Positions 1 through 11,819 of a stretch of DNA of 64,000 nt are shown here, piece by piece (position 1 is the first letter of the stretch; every line of letters begins with the position of its first letter). The DNA comes from Batillaria attramentaria. Its lineage: Eukaryota > Mollusca > Gastropoda > Batillariidae. The DNA lies in assembly GCA_018292915.2 (NCBI GenBank), contig JACVVK020000214.1:898501-962500 (forward strand), in the 5' to 3' direction. Under the pieces are notes generated by a model. It saw nothing but the letters and a program-made list of their open reading frames with translations. It had not been told where the DNA came from and did no database searches. The translations under genes and the position numbers were made by a program.

Positions 1-98
1 AGTCCGAGCCGTGTGTGTGCGGATGACGAAACTCACATTAATTCTGTCACCAGTCACGCTGAAGTTCCGATTCTGTCCGTAGATAATCGAGGGCGGAC
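1..98 (-). CDS. Gene 2 exon 4: start of Ig-B domain (truncated by window)
   Basis: After a CAG acceptor at 99-101 the exon reads CPPSIIYGQNRNFSVTGD and then VNVSFVIRTHTAR, matching gene 1 exon 4. It continues past the left edge. Confidence 0.85.
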
Positions 99-185
99 CT
101 GAAAAGGCAATAGGAAAAAAATATCAGCCACAAAACAACTTCGCAAAGTACGGGTATTTCCACAAAATATGGGCATGGGTATGGA

Positions 186-259
<74 letters not shown>

Positions 260-1652
260 GGAGTTTAACATCTTTCTCCACTATGGATGGGTGATATAAA
301 AGACGGGGGGACGAGGAAAAGGCCAGCATAAATACATCCATTTGGCCCCAGCCGGGAATCGAACTAACGACCGGAGTAATGAAGGACATATAGACGTAGG
401 GATGGTCCAAATCATTTTAATGGATCAAATCTAGTAACATCTAGCATCTCCCTAGCAAACCTTGCTGTTATCGAATGGCTTGTACACACATAATATTATA
501 CATACGTGACACGCGAACAGAGAAGTCAGCCAAAGGCAGTTGAAATGGTCAACAGTAACTTACACTTAACAAGAAGTGCAGTAGTGATGTTGTGGCTGGC
601 CCCTGGTGCCACACAGTGAATGAAGCCAGCATCTGGGCATTGAATACTGTCGAACGTGTAGCTTATTGTTGACAAACCGCTAGCACTGGCAGTTGTTTCC
701 GGTACCAAAGCAGACTCTATGACTCCAGCCAAACTCATCTTACGACTGTGAACGAGCTGTGCTTCAACCGGTGGGTTTCCTCTGTCCCAGGTGCATGAAA
801 TGCTTGGCTGACCGCCCAGTTTCAACGGCATGGATAATTCAGATCCAGGTAAAACAAGTTTCAACTCCATTACCTCTGCCGGATCTACAAATAAAAGAGA
901 ATTGAACTAAAGAATGCAAAGAAGAACCAAGTTTTATATACACTTGGAAGCGATATATGAGGATACTGTGTGTGTTTACTGCAGCATACTAATACCTTGT
1001 GTGAGAGCTACGTACACTACAAGTATACTTTCACCCTCAGCCGCAACGTTTTCTCTGAAGTCCATAGCGGTTAGCGGTTTCTATGCTCCGTAACACGCGT
1101 ACGCGTTTACAAGAATCATCTGGAGTTGGTTTGTTTACATGTTTACATTCATTTTGATGACGAGTTGTGGACAGCCCGGAAAAAATCTACAGTCTCAATG
1201 ACTACTCTTCATAAACGCGTCCGTGTTCCAACTGCTACATGGCAGGCAACAAGCTGGTTTTCCGGTTTCGCTGGTCCAAGTTTGTGCGGCGGTTTTTTCC
1301 CCCGCAGAGACAAAACTAAAATGTTTGCTATATTTATCCATTTACGGTTAGAACTAATCGTTGTTATTCATTCTGTGGTTGTACTACCATTTCTTGAAAT
1401 CATGACGAAGGAAATTAATCTGTCGATTAGTCCCTTTCGCGCTAGAGAACTTCTGCTTCGAGAATAAAATGTTAAACAATAATGTATATTAAAAAGACCC
1501 AGCAACAAGGGTACAACCAGAATGATAACCACTCATCTCGACCCATGACGCACATGACCACCTACGCCTGTGTCTCCATGGTCCGAAAGGTCTAATCGCT
1601 TATTAAGAGATAATTAGTGATACTGGTTTTTGGTGTAAAAGTGGGGAAATAA

Positions 1653-1700
<48 letters not shown>

Positions 1701-3674
1701 GCGCGCGACCGACCAGGCAGGCTGGACGTTGTGAAGTGCAGAGAGAGAGAGAGAGAGAGAGACTTCCTTACAAGTAATGTTGACGGATACAGTCCTGGTG
1801 GCAAACATGTCACTCCTCCACGTCCATTCACCCGTGTCTGACCGGAGTACTTTCTTCTCGAGTATGAAAGTGCCCGTGTCTCCACAAGGGCACACATGCC
1901 TTAATCTATTTAAGCATTTACCATCCTGTACCCGAACCCTGCATATGCGAATAGGCGCATCACTTTGACCAGATGAACCCCAGACTGTGATGGCTGTTTC
2001 TTCATGTCCCAGGCAGCTCACGTTAGATATAACGAAAGGCAGAGCAATTGTTTCATTCTCTTCAGCTGTGAAAACCAATGCGTCATTAAGTGTCGGAAAC
2101 TGGAGTGTTGTACCTGCAAAAAATTGAACGACAGTGACTGCAGGATGCAAGCTGAGAAACGAAAAAGAACATTCTTAACCTTCGCCGCACGTCTCCTTAA
2201 AAGCTTGCGTGCCATACATCGTTGGTGCAAATACACCCATGCTTTTAAAGAAAGAAACGTAATATTATTCCTCGCCGTACATCGCGAGTGCAAAGTAAAG
2301 AAAATCTAAAACTGAATTAAATCAAAATTGCTTCCATGCACATGTGTGCAGAAAATACAAAAAATAAAAAAGTCGTAAACATTTGTCAGATAAAGCGTTT
2401 TTATGTTGTTTCCATAGTAATGGAAACAAATTTAATAGGACGGGCTAAAATTTCCACGTTCATAGGCAAGCATCTGTGGTACAAACGCACGTCACTGCCG
2501 ATCTCCCGCAGAGACGATTATGCAAGTGTAACTCTGACAATGACGTAAGAAAACCTGCGTCATCGATGCTGGCATGTATGCTGTTCCGAACGCGCTTCTC
2601 CTCCTCACTGAGTGCCGTCTGTGCGGATGTGTGCGCGTGTGTGAATTGTGTCCGGGCCCGTTTCTTCAAAGATACTTAACCGAATGGCTTCAAATTTGGG
2701 GTATTTAAATTTATCAAAATGTTACATTAGACGATTCAAGCGTGTGATGATTGCTTAAGTGATTTGGGAGTTATCGCCCTTTTGAGACAAGTTGGTTGTC
2801 TTTCGTGTACAGGCGTAATATTTATTTAAATCACTCAATTTTTTTGGCAGTAGATAGCTTGAATACGGACTCTGAATTGATTCACTACTAGAAAATGGTC
2901 GCTCTTATAGTTTTCATGTAAACCGAGCCTGAGTTGACATTGCATGTGAACCCAGTTCAGATGCCTATTTCTCCGAAAATACTGAACCGATCGATTTCAA
3001 ATTTGGGGTTTCTAAATGAATCAAGATTGTTGAATAGAAGGCCCGATCCTGGTACGATTGCACACATGATTTGCGAGTTATCGCCCTTTTCAAAAAAAGT
3101 GGCTTTCTGGCGTTTAAAGGCGTAATATTTACCTAAACCACTCCATTTTTGGGACATAGATAGCATGAATACGGACTCTCAACTGAGTGAATTTTGGAGG
3201 TTGTCGCTTTTATACTTTTGGCGTAAACCGTACCTGATGAAAGTGCTGGTGAACACACTTTAGATCTCAAAATCGCTCCTACTATACATAGATAATGAGC
3301 CTGGGGTGCCATAAAAAATATACAAAAAAAATTAGAAAAATTCACTGCAGCCGTTATCGTCAGTTGACTCGAAAATTTGTACTCGAAGCACATTTCCTTT
3401 ACACAAGCCACACGCCTCACAAACATCGCAGAAAAGGCACACGCGCACTGACGCAAAACTGTATCAGCGTCAGTTTGCCGACGTCATGTTTGATTGACGT
3501 GGGGGTGTGTCGTCACTTTTCGGAAGTTCTCTATTTGTAGACGGGGAAAGCGGGAGTTTCATTGATGTAGTGAGCTTTGTTTTTCCCACTGACTCTCACT
3601 CAATAGCATAGCAGAGTGAAAGAACACCACATAGGTCTCATGGAGCACATGCACAAACGCGGCTCGCGCAAGTC

Positions 3675-3715
<41 letters not shown>

Positions 3716-4066
3716 GCGCGCGTATGTCTGTGTGTGTCTGTGTGCGCGCGCGCGCAGCAGACATAACACATAGTGAAAAAACGTTCGCCGCGCAGACTTG
3801 TCTGTTAAACACATTGAGCCGGTATAAATTCGATCTTTACACTGCGCAGCAGCAACACTTCAATTTTCATGGGGCTGCTTTCATTGCAAGAATTGTATCC
3901 GAGTCAAAGTTATTACGTCAAATGTATTATGCGTCATCCCAATGAGGAAAACGTCATAGATTTCAAAGAAAACAACTTGACGTCTCTCTTCCAAAACCAA
4001 GATTGGTCTGACAAGCCCGGTCAGTTGTTTCCATTGAGAGAGAGAGAGAGAGAGAGAGAGAGTGTG

Positions 4067-4104
<38 letters not shown>

Positions 4105-5783
4105 TCCCGTATACATGGCATTACAAAAGAACGACCGTGACGACAGCAGGTGATTAAATGGAAACAACATATTGGGCTGGTCAGTGGCCATCTTGTTTCA
4201 CTATGTGTTATGTCTGCTGCGCGCGCGCGCGCACAGACACACACAGACATACGCGCGCGCGCGCGCACGCGCGCACGCACGCACACAGACTTGCGCGAGC
4301 CGCGTTTGTGCATGTGCTCCATTGAGACCTATGTGGTGTTCTCTCACTCTACTATGCTATTGAGTGAGAGTCAGTGGGAAAAACAAAGTTCACTACATCA
4401 ATGAAACTCCCGCTTTCCCCGTCTACAAATAGAGAACTTTTGAAAAGTGACGACACACCCCCAAGAAATGCCTGCATCACGTCAATCAAACATGACGTCG
4501 GCAAACTGACGCTGATACAGTTTTGCGTCGGTGCGCGTGTGCCTTTTCTGCGATGTTTGTGAGGCGTGTGGCTTGTGTAAAGGAAATGTGCTTCGAGTAC
4601 AAATTTTCGAGTCAATTGACGACAACGGCTGCAGTGAATTGTTCTAATTTTTTTGTATATTTTTTATGGCACCCCAGGCTCATTATCTATGTATAGTAGG
4701 AGCGATTTTGAGATCTAAAGTGTGTTCACCAGCACTTTCATCAGGTACGGCTTACGCCAAAAGTATAAAAGCGACAACCTCCAAAATTCACTCAGTTGAG
4801 AGTCCGTATTCATGCTATCTATGTCCGAAAAATGGAGTGGTTTAGGTAAATATTGCGCCTTTAAACGCCAAAAAGCCACTTTTTTTGAAAAGGGCGATAA
4901 CTCGCAAATCATGTGTGCAATCGTACCTGGATCGGGCCTTCTATTCAACAATCTTGAAACCCCAAATTTGAAATCGATCGGTTCAGTATTTTCGGAGAAA
5001 TAGGCATCTGAACTGGGTTCACATGCAATGTCAACTCAGGCTCGGTTTACATGAAAACTATAAGAGCGACCATTTTCTAGTAGTGATTCTGTTCAGAGTC
5101 CGTATTCAAGCTATCTACTGCCAAACAATTGAGTGATTTAAATAAATATTACGCCTGTAAACGAAAGACAACCAACTTGTCTCAAAAGGGCGATAACTCC
5201 CAAATCACTTAAGCAATCATCACACGCTTGAATCGTCTAATGTAACATTTTGATATATTTGGATACCCCAAATTTGAAGCCATTCGGTTAAGTATTTTCG
5301 AAGAAACGGGCCCGGACACAATTCACACACACACATACACACAGACGGCACTCACTGAGGAGGAGAAGCGCGTTCGGTGCACCATACATGTCAGCATCGA
5401 TGAAGCATGTTTTCTTACGTCATTGTCAGAGTTACACTTGCAAAATCGTCTCTGCGGGAGATCGGCAGTGACGTGCGTTTGTACCACAGATGCTTGCCTT
5501 TGAACGTGGAAATTTTAGCCCGTCCTATGATGTTGTTTCCATTACTATGGAAACAACAGAAAAAGAAACGAACTGAAATGTCAACAGATACCTGTTTGAC
5601 CAAATGAATGTCGCCGCAGATTGAAACTGCACATATTATTGAAATGGCGGGCTGCTACGATGAGATCCCCCCCCCCCCCCAAGATAAGTAAACAAGATGG
5701 CCACTGACCAGCCCAATATGTTGTTTCCATTTAATCACCTGCTGTCGTCACGGTCGTTCTTTTGTAATGCCATGTATACGGGA

Positions 5784-5837
<54 letters not shown>

Positions 5838-7762
5838 CACACTCTCTCTCTCTCTCTCTCTCAATGGAAACAACTGACCGGGCTTGTCAGACCAATCTTG
5901 GTTTTGGAAGAGAGACGTCAAGTTGTTTTCTTTGAAATCTATGACGTTTTCCTCATTGGGATGACGCATAATACATTTGACGTAATAACTTTGACTCGGA
6001 TACAATTCTTGCAATGACAGCAGCCCCATGAAAATTGAAGTGTTGCTGCTGCGCAGTGTAAAGATCGAATTTATACCGGCTCAATGTGTTTAACAGACAA
6101 GTCTGCGCGGCGAACGTTTTTTCACTATGTGTTATGTCTGCTGCGCGCGCGCGCACACAGACACACACAGACATACGCGCGCGCGCACGCACGCACGCAC
6201 GCACGCACGCAGACTTGCGCGAGCCGCGTTTGTGCATGTGCTCCATTGAGACCTATGTGGTGTTCTCTCACTCTACTATGCTATTGAGTGAGAGTCAGTG
6301 GGAAAAACAAAGCTCACTACATCAATGAAACTCCCGCTTTCCCCGTCTACAAATAGAGAACTTCCGAAAAGTGACGACACACCCCCACGTCAATCAAACA
6401 TGACGTCGGCAAACTGACGCTGATACAGTTTTGCGTCAGTGCGCGTGTGCCTTTTCTGCGATGTTTGTGAGGCGTGTGGCTTGTGTAAAGGAAATGTGCT
6501 TCGAGTACAAATTTTCGAGTCAACTGACGACAACGGCTGCAGTGAATTTTTCTAATTTTTTTGTATATTTTTTATGGCACCCCAGGCTCATTATCTATGT
6601 ATAGTAGGAGCGATTTTGAGATCTAAAGTGTGTTCACCAGCACTTTCATCAGGTACGGTTTACGCCAAAAGTATAAAAGCGACAACCTCCAAAATTCACT
6701 CAGTTGAGAGTCCGTATTCATGCTATCTATGTCCCAAAAATGGAGTGGTTTAGGTAAATATTACGCCTTTAAACGCCAGAAAGCCACTTTTTTTTGAAAA
6801 GGGCGATAACTCGCAAATCATGTGTGCAATCGTACCAGGATCGGGCCTTCTATTCAACAATCTTGATTCATTTAGAAACCCCAAATTTGAAATCGATCGG
6901 TTCAGTATTTTCGGAGAAATAGGCATCTGAACTGGGTTCACATGCAATGTCAACTCAGGCTCGGTTTACATGAAAACTATAAGAGCGACCATTTTCTAGT
7001 AGTGAATCAATTCAGAGTCCGTATTCAAGCTATCTACTGCCAAAAAATTGAGTGATTTAAATAAATATTACGCCTGTACACGAAAGACAACCAACTTGTC
7101 TCAAAAGGGCGATAACTCCCAAATCACTTAAGCAATCATCACACGCTTGAATCGTCTAATGTAACAGTTTGATAAATTTGGATACCCCAAATTTGAAGCC
7201 ATTCGGTTAAGTATCTTTGAAGAAACGGGCCCGGACACAATTCACACACGCACACACATCCGCACAGACGGCACTCACTGAGGAGGAGAAGCGCGTTCGG
7301 AACAGCATACATGCCAGCATCGATGACGCAGGTTTTCTTACGTCATTGTCAGAGTTACACTTGCATAATCGTCTCTGCGGGAGATCGGCAGTGACGTGCG
7401 TTTGTACCACAGATGCTTGCCTATGAACGCGGAAATTTTAGCCCGTCCTATTATGTTGTTTCCATTACTATGGAAACAACATAAAAACGTTCGCCGCGCA
7501 GACTTGTCTGTTAAACACATTGAGCCGGTATTAATTCGATCTTTACACTGCGCAGCAACAACACTTCAATTTTCATGGGGCTGCTTTCATTGCAAGAATT
7601 GTATCCTAGTCAAAGTTCTTACGTCAAATGTATTATGCGTCATTCCAATGAGGAAAACGTCATAGATTTCAAAGAAAACAACTTGACGTCTCTCTTCCAA
7701 AACCAAGATTGGTCTGACAAGCCCGGTCAGTTGTTTCCATTCAGAGAGAGAGAGAGAGAGTG

Positions 7763-7816
<54 letters not shown>

Positions 7817-10800
7817 TCCCGAATACATGGCATTACAAAAGAACGACCGTGACGACAGCAGGTGATTAAATGGAAACAACATATTGGGCTGGTGGCCATC
7901 TTGTTTATTATGTTGTTTCCATAGTAATGGAAACAACATCATAGGGCGGGCTAAATTTTCCACGTTCATGGGCAAGAATCTGTGGTACAAACGCACGTCA
8001 CTGCCGATCTCCCGCAGAGACGATTTTGCAAGTGTAACTCTGACAATGACGGAAGAAAACGTGCGTCATTGATGCTGACATGTACGGTCCGCCGAACGCG
8101 CTTCTCCTCCTCAGTGAGTGCCGTCTGTGCGTATGTGTGCGCGTGCGTGCGGCTGTGTGTGTATGAATTGTGTCCAGGCCCGTTTCTTCGAAAATACTCA
8201 ACCGAATGGCTTCAAATTTGGGACATCCAAATATATCAAAATGTTACATTAGAGGAACCAAGCGTGTGATGATTGCTTAAGTGATTTGGGAATTATCGCC
8301 CTTTTGAGACAAGTTGGTTGTCTTTCGTGTACAGGCGTAATATTTATTTAAATCACTCAATTTTTTGGCAGTAGATAGCTTGAATACGGACTCTGAACAG
8401 AGTCACTACTAGAAAATGGTCGCTCTTATAGTTTTCATGTAAACCGAGCCTGAGTTGACATTGCATGTGAACCCAGTTCAGATGCCTGTATCTCCGAAAA
8501 TACTGGACCGATCGATTTCAAATTTGGGGTTTCTAAATGAATCAAGATTGTTGAACAGAAGGCCCGATCCAGGTACGATTGCACACATGACTTGCGAGTT
8601 ATCACCCTTTTCAGAAAAAGTAGCTTTCTGGCGTTTAAAGGCGCAATATTTACCTAAACCACTCCATTGTTTGGACATAGATAGCATGAATACGGACTCT
8701 CAAATAAGTGAATTTTGGAGGTTGTCGCTTTTATACTTTTGGCGTAAGCCGTACCTGATGAAAGTGCTGGTGAACACACTTTAGATCTCAAAATCCCTCC
8801 TACTATACATAGATAATGAGCCTGGAGTGCCATACAAAATATACAAAAAAAAAAAAAAAAAAAAATTCACTGCAGCTGTTATCGTCATTTGACTCGAAAA
8901 TTTGTACTCACAGCACATTTCCTCTACAAGCCACACGCCTCACAAACATCGAAGAAGAGACGCACGCGCACTGACGTTAAGTAAGTGCGTCATGTTTGAT
9001 TGACGTGATGCTGTTTTTAAGTTGTTTCTCTATAGAGAAACAACTTTATGAGACGGGGCAGATTTTGCTACGCGCAGCAGCAAGTTTCAGTGATACAAAA
9101 CAAGACTGTGACGTTTCTCCACACAATACTTACTTTCACGCACACAGTGACGTAACGAAATCTGCGTCATAGACACCTTACGTGCACACTTTGCTGCTGC
9201 GTTCTTTTTGGCGGGAATGACGTGTGTGTGTGTGGACGGATGTAATGGTGGCTATCTGCTAAGCCACCTCGCCGGATGGCTTTTTACTTTGAGATAAAAT
9301 GGGCAGTCATATTCTCCAGAGCTATTTTTCACGATTTTTATCCTGCCGCATTTTGAGAACAGTTATCGCCGATTTGAAAAAATCGGTCATGTTACGAATT
9401 TTTTCGAAAAAAATATTCAAATGGCTTCATTTTCTGAAATTGCGAAGATTATCCAATTATACTGCCTGTTTTCGTAGCACAGCTCTGTAGCTCTGACAGG
9501 TTTTGTGTAAGAAAAATATTTCCGAGGTAGGGGTGGTTTGCATATAAGGCCAAATATCTATGAAAAGACTCCTTCAAATTACTCATCATTCCGGTATTTT
9601 TGTCACTTGTGACAACTGCACATATGACATGAACTATTACAGCTTTAGTATTAAGAATAACAGAGCTTTTAGATAAACACATTTTTTCACGTTTCTGCGA
9701 GAAGCGCCGGTCAAAAAAGTTCCAATTTTGCAATTTCGTAAGTACAATCCAAGGCACTTTAAGTCCACGTTTCATCAGCTCTCTAGATCTTCCAGATTTT
9801 ATGTCAAAATTAATTCAGTCCCGGAAGTCACAAAAGCAACAAGGAAATCACAAGATATGAAGAAGTATCATCTGTCAGACGAGCAGCGTGAGGCTGACGG
9901 CAAATGTTTGGTTCACAGACAAAATCTGCAAGTATCGTCACTGCTTCCGACATTTCATCAGCCCTCTACATCTTCCAGATTTCATGTGAAAAATAATTCA
10001 GTCGGAGAAGTCACAAAGCCAATAGGGATATCACAAAACATAAACAAGCATCCTCAGACGATCTCAGTGCTAGAGGCTGACGCCAAAAGTTTAGTTCACG
10101 GAATTGACGTCATCTCTCTCTCTCTGTATGACGACCTGCTTGAGGCTGACGTCAAATGTTTAGTTCGCGAAACTGACGTCTCTCTCTCTCTCTCTCTCTC
10201 TGAGGAGCCAGGGTGGCCGAATGGTAGCGCGTTGGACTTTCAATGCTTGGGCCGAGAGTTCGAATCCAGGCCGCTGGGGCCAAATATTTGTGCTGGCCTT
10301 TTTCTCGTTGCCCCGTCTTTGATATCACCCTTATGTGGTGGAAAAGAGCGTTAAACTCCTAAACACCCACATACCCACCCTCTCCCTCTGCCTCTCTCTC
10401 TCCCTTCTTCCCACACCCGGCCCCACCCCCAGCCACGTGGCTAATCGGTCGAGGTCGTAGAGGATCTAGTGTCATCGGTAGAACTTGGAGAGGGGAGAAC
10501 CGGCAACAATAACAACAAAACAGACAAAATAAAATGAAGTTTGGAGAAACAACTTTATAGGACGGGGCCGTTCCTCCTTGTTTTTCTTTAAAGGACAGGT
10601 GGTTTTGCACCCACGATGTACAGGGAAGGTTACACAACCTGCTTGCTGTTACTTTCTTGTTTATTTACAAACAAAATAAAACACGTTTTGGTGAATACTT
10701 CACCAATACCCTTATTGACCAAATCCTGAGGTTTTGTGGATCTAGCGTGAAAATTGGTTGAACTACAGTTGAAAGTGTGGATTTATTTTCGTTTACACGT

Positions 10801-11084
10801 TGACAGTTTTGTGGTCACTTAAGCCGTAAAGCAGCATTTGTGACATTTCTTCTGGGGAAACTGCACGTCGACAGACGGTTTTGAGCCTACATGTTCCCAG
10901 CAATAGCCAAGAACAGAAGCTTCAGATAGAAAACGCAATGCTTCTGTTGTTACATGTGCTATTCTTACACTATACATATAGGAGCGAAGGACAAACACTT
11001 ACACACGCTCGAAGATGAAGCTTGCGGAGTGATAACTGTTAGAATAGCTATCAAACAAAGATGCAGTTTCATCAGTGAATCCAT
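1..11084 (-). CDS. Gene 2: IgSF receptor paralog, 5' part (exons 1-4)
   Basis: Four exons parallel gene 1 exons 1-4 in order, phase and near-identical length (82, 342, 321 and at least 98 bases). They encode a signal peptide, V-like Ig, Ig-A and the start of Ig-B. The gene continues beyond base 1, so its membrane anchor and tail are unseen; it could be secreted or membrane-bound. Intron 1 is about 8.9 kb and full of repeats, against about 180 bases in gene 1. Reading frames are intact in all visible exons, so there is no sign of a pseudogene here. Position and orientation fit a tandem duplication with gene 1. Confidence 0.85.
188..256. repeat. (GT)n microsatellite
   Basis: An almost pure GT tract of about 70 bases, next to the 3' end of a minus-strand SINE A fragment in gene 2 intron 3. 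Confidence 0.95.
257..400 (-). mobile_element. SINE A fragment
   Basis: In reverse complement it carries the family body: a tRNA-like head remnant (GTTCGATTCCCGGC), GGGGCCAAAT, a CCCGTCTTT-like block and GTTAAACTCCCAAAC at the 3' end. It is diverged and lacks part of the head. Confidence 0.7.
564..884 (-). CDS. Gene 2 exon 3: Ig-A domain
   Basis: The exon (321 bases, phase 1-1) shares PAEV, ISCTWDRGNPPVEAQLVHSR and DAGFIHCVAPGASHN with gene 1 exon 3 and ends LLVKC. This is one of the most similar stretches between the paralogs. Confidence 0.9.
1657..1762. repeat. (AC)n and (GA)n tracts beside gene 2 exon 2
   Basis: A pure AC tract (about 1657-1698) and a GA tract (1740-1762) lie just downstream of the exon 2 donor. 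In transcript orientation they read CU-rich then GU-rich, the same order as behind gene 1 exon 2. Confidence 0.95.
1772..2113 (-). CDS. Gene 2 exon 2: V-like Ig domain
   Basis: The exon (342 bases, phase 1-1) encodes CTTLQFPTLNDALVF through LRSDTGEWTWRSDMF to VNIT. The cysteine pattern matches the gene 1 V-like domain. The acceptor is TTTTTTGCAG and the donor T|GTAAGG, followed by CT-repeat and then GT-repeat intron sequence as in gene 1. Confidence 0.9.
2402..4196 (+). mobile_element. Family 1 repeat, copy 1 (near full length)
   Basis: About 1.8 kb, opening with the palindrome GTTTCCATAGTAATGGAAAC and then AGGACGGGCTAAAATTTCC. The body has two diverged direct units of about 300 bases (2645-2938 and 2939-3245), each with a GAAAATACT-AACCGA block, CAAATTTGGGGT, GAGTTATCGCCCTTTT, GGCGTAATATTTA and GAATACGGACTCT. 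The 3' part has GCGC and GT tracts and ends ATGGAAACAACATATTGGGC. There is no coding capacity. It is a non-autonomous element of unknown class. Confidence 0.8.
4197..5556 (-). mobile_element. Family 1 repeat, copy 2 (5' part, inverted)
   Basis: Inverted relative to copy 1. It runs from CACTATGTGTTATGTCTGC to the 5' palindrome at 5529-5555. It lacks exactly the 3' part that survives as copy 4 (7485-7910) across an apparent inversion. Confidence 0.8.
5686..7484 (-). mobile_element. Family 1 repeat, copy 3 (near full length, inverted)
   Basis: A complete inverted copy from GGCCACTGACCAGCCCAAT to the terminal palindrome at about 7453-7479. Both internal units are present. Some 130 bases of other sequence, with a poly-C tract, separate it from copy 2. 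Confidence 0.82.
7485..7910 (+). mobile_element. Family 1 repeat, copy 4 (3' part)
   Basis: It begins abruptly at AAAAACGTTCGCCGCGCAG and continues to the 3' end (GGAAACAACATATTGGGC, GGCCATCTTG). It complements copy 2 with no overlap. Confidence 0.8.
7911..9012 (+). mobile_element. Family 1 repeat, copy 5 (5' part)
   Basis: It starts with the palindrome directly after the 3' end of copy 4 (head-to-tail), contains both internal units, and stops at GATTGACGTGATGCTG, where a family 2 element begins. Confidence 0.8.
9016..10578 (+). mobile_element. Family 2 repeat, copy 1
   Basis: It opens with the palindrome GTTGTTTCTCTATAGAGAAACAAC, then ACTTTATGAGACGGGGCAG, and ends with GAGAAACAACTTTATAGGACG, so both ends carry a similar direct motif. 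The layout echoes family 1. Inside is a tandem of about 183-base units (about 9765-10130). A SINE A sits at 10204-10378. An inverted relative is at 34617-36230. Confidence 0.72.
10204..10378 (+). mobile_element. SINE A (tRNA-derived)
   Basis: A tRNA-like head with an A-box-like GGTGGCCGAATGGTAG and B-box GAGTTCGAATCC is followed by a fixed body (GGGGCCAAATATTTGTGCTGG, CCCGTCTTTGATATCACC) and a GTTAAACTCC-CAC-rich tail. Similar copies are at 18918, 34825, 36918 and 53584. Confidence 0.85.
11003..11084 (-). CDS. Gene 2 exon 1: signal peptide
   Basis: The exon encodes 27 residues starting MDSLMKLHLCLIAILTV and ending in serines, then a T|GTAAGT donor in phase 1. Another ATG sits one codon upstream (11087), giving MM-D; I chose the second ATG to match gene 1. 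An in-frame TAG lies 15 bases upstream of the first ATG. HLCLI is shared with gene 1. Confidence 0.85.
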
Positions 11085-11091
11085 CATCAGT

Positions 11092-11136
11092 CTATGAAGC
11101 TATGAAGTCTTTTTCCTGTCGCGCTGAACGAGCCAT
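11092..11136 (-). promoter_or_regulatory. Upstream ORF in the gene 2 5' UTR
   Basis: A 14-codon frame (MARSARQEKDFIAS, then TAG) starts in a strong context (CACCATGG) and ends four bases before the first gene 2 ATG. Such uORFs commonly lower translation of the main frame. Gene 1 lacks it. It matters only if transcription starts upstream of it. Confidence 0.5.
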
Positions 11137-11819
11137 GGTGTCTCCCTCTAAAAACGCAAGAGAGTTGCGGAACAGAAACTGAGATGAGGGTTTGTAAGAA
11201 TCTGTTTTCCTGTGTGTAGGCTATCTATCAGGGAAGGAAGGCTGATTGCCGATTACACGGACGACGCACGAAAATCGTACACAGCAGCTACAGAGGTAGA
11301 CATAAATAAACAAATCAATCAATAAATAATAATGAATAGATAGATAAGTAAATAATAGTACAGTGAACGATGCACTACAATTTGTGTCTACAAACAAACA
11401 CACAAGTTAAACACATTAGATTAGAAATACATAATGAAATACATACATAAATATGTAAAGAAATAAATATTCTAAATGGGGAGGTGGAGAAGACTTGATT
11501 CTCTTCTCACCGACCGATAAGAGTGCGAATGATGAAAGTTAGCTCGGTTTTGAAATGCAAGACCAGAAAATACTAATAAAATCACAAATCAAAACTAAAC
11601 AAACAAACGAACAACAGCAAACATAAAACTTGTGAACCCTGCTAACAAACCCTAACTAGGTTTAGCTTTGCCCTTTTAGGTCTGTTTTTAGAACATTTAT
11701 GTTTATACCCTCCCCCTATCCCCCTCCCCCCCCCCCCCCCCCCCCCGCCGACACTTTGACCACACCAACAGTATGAAAAGTATCGCAAAGGGTCTTCCGC
11801 ATGAAACTTCCGTTCTTCC

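Noticed and set aside
3559..4404. Many frames rich in Arg-Ala, Thr-His or Val-Cys repeats here and across the window
   Set aside because: They translate GCGC, CA/GT and CT/GA microsatellites and carry no other protein signal.
9728..10354. 208-residue plus-strand frame
   Set aside because: It runs through family 2 tandem units, a CT tract and a SINE A, so it is a chance open frame through repeats as far as one window can show.
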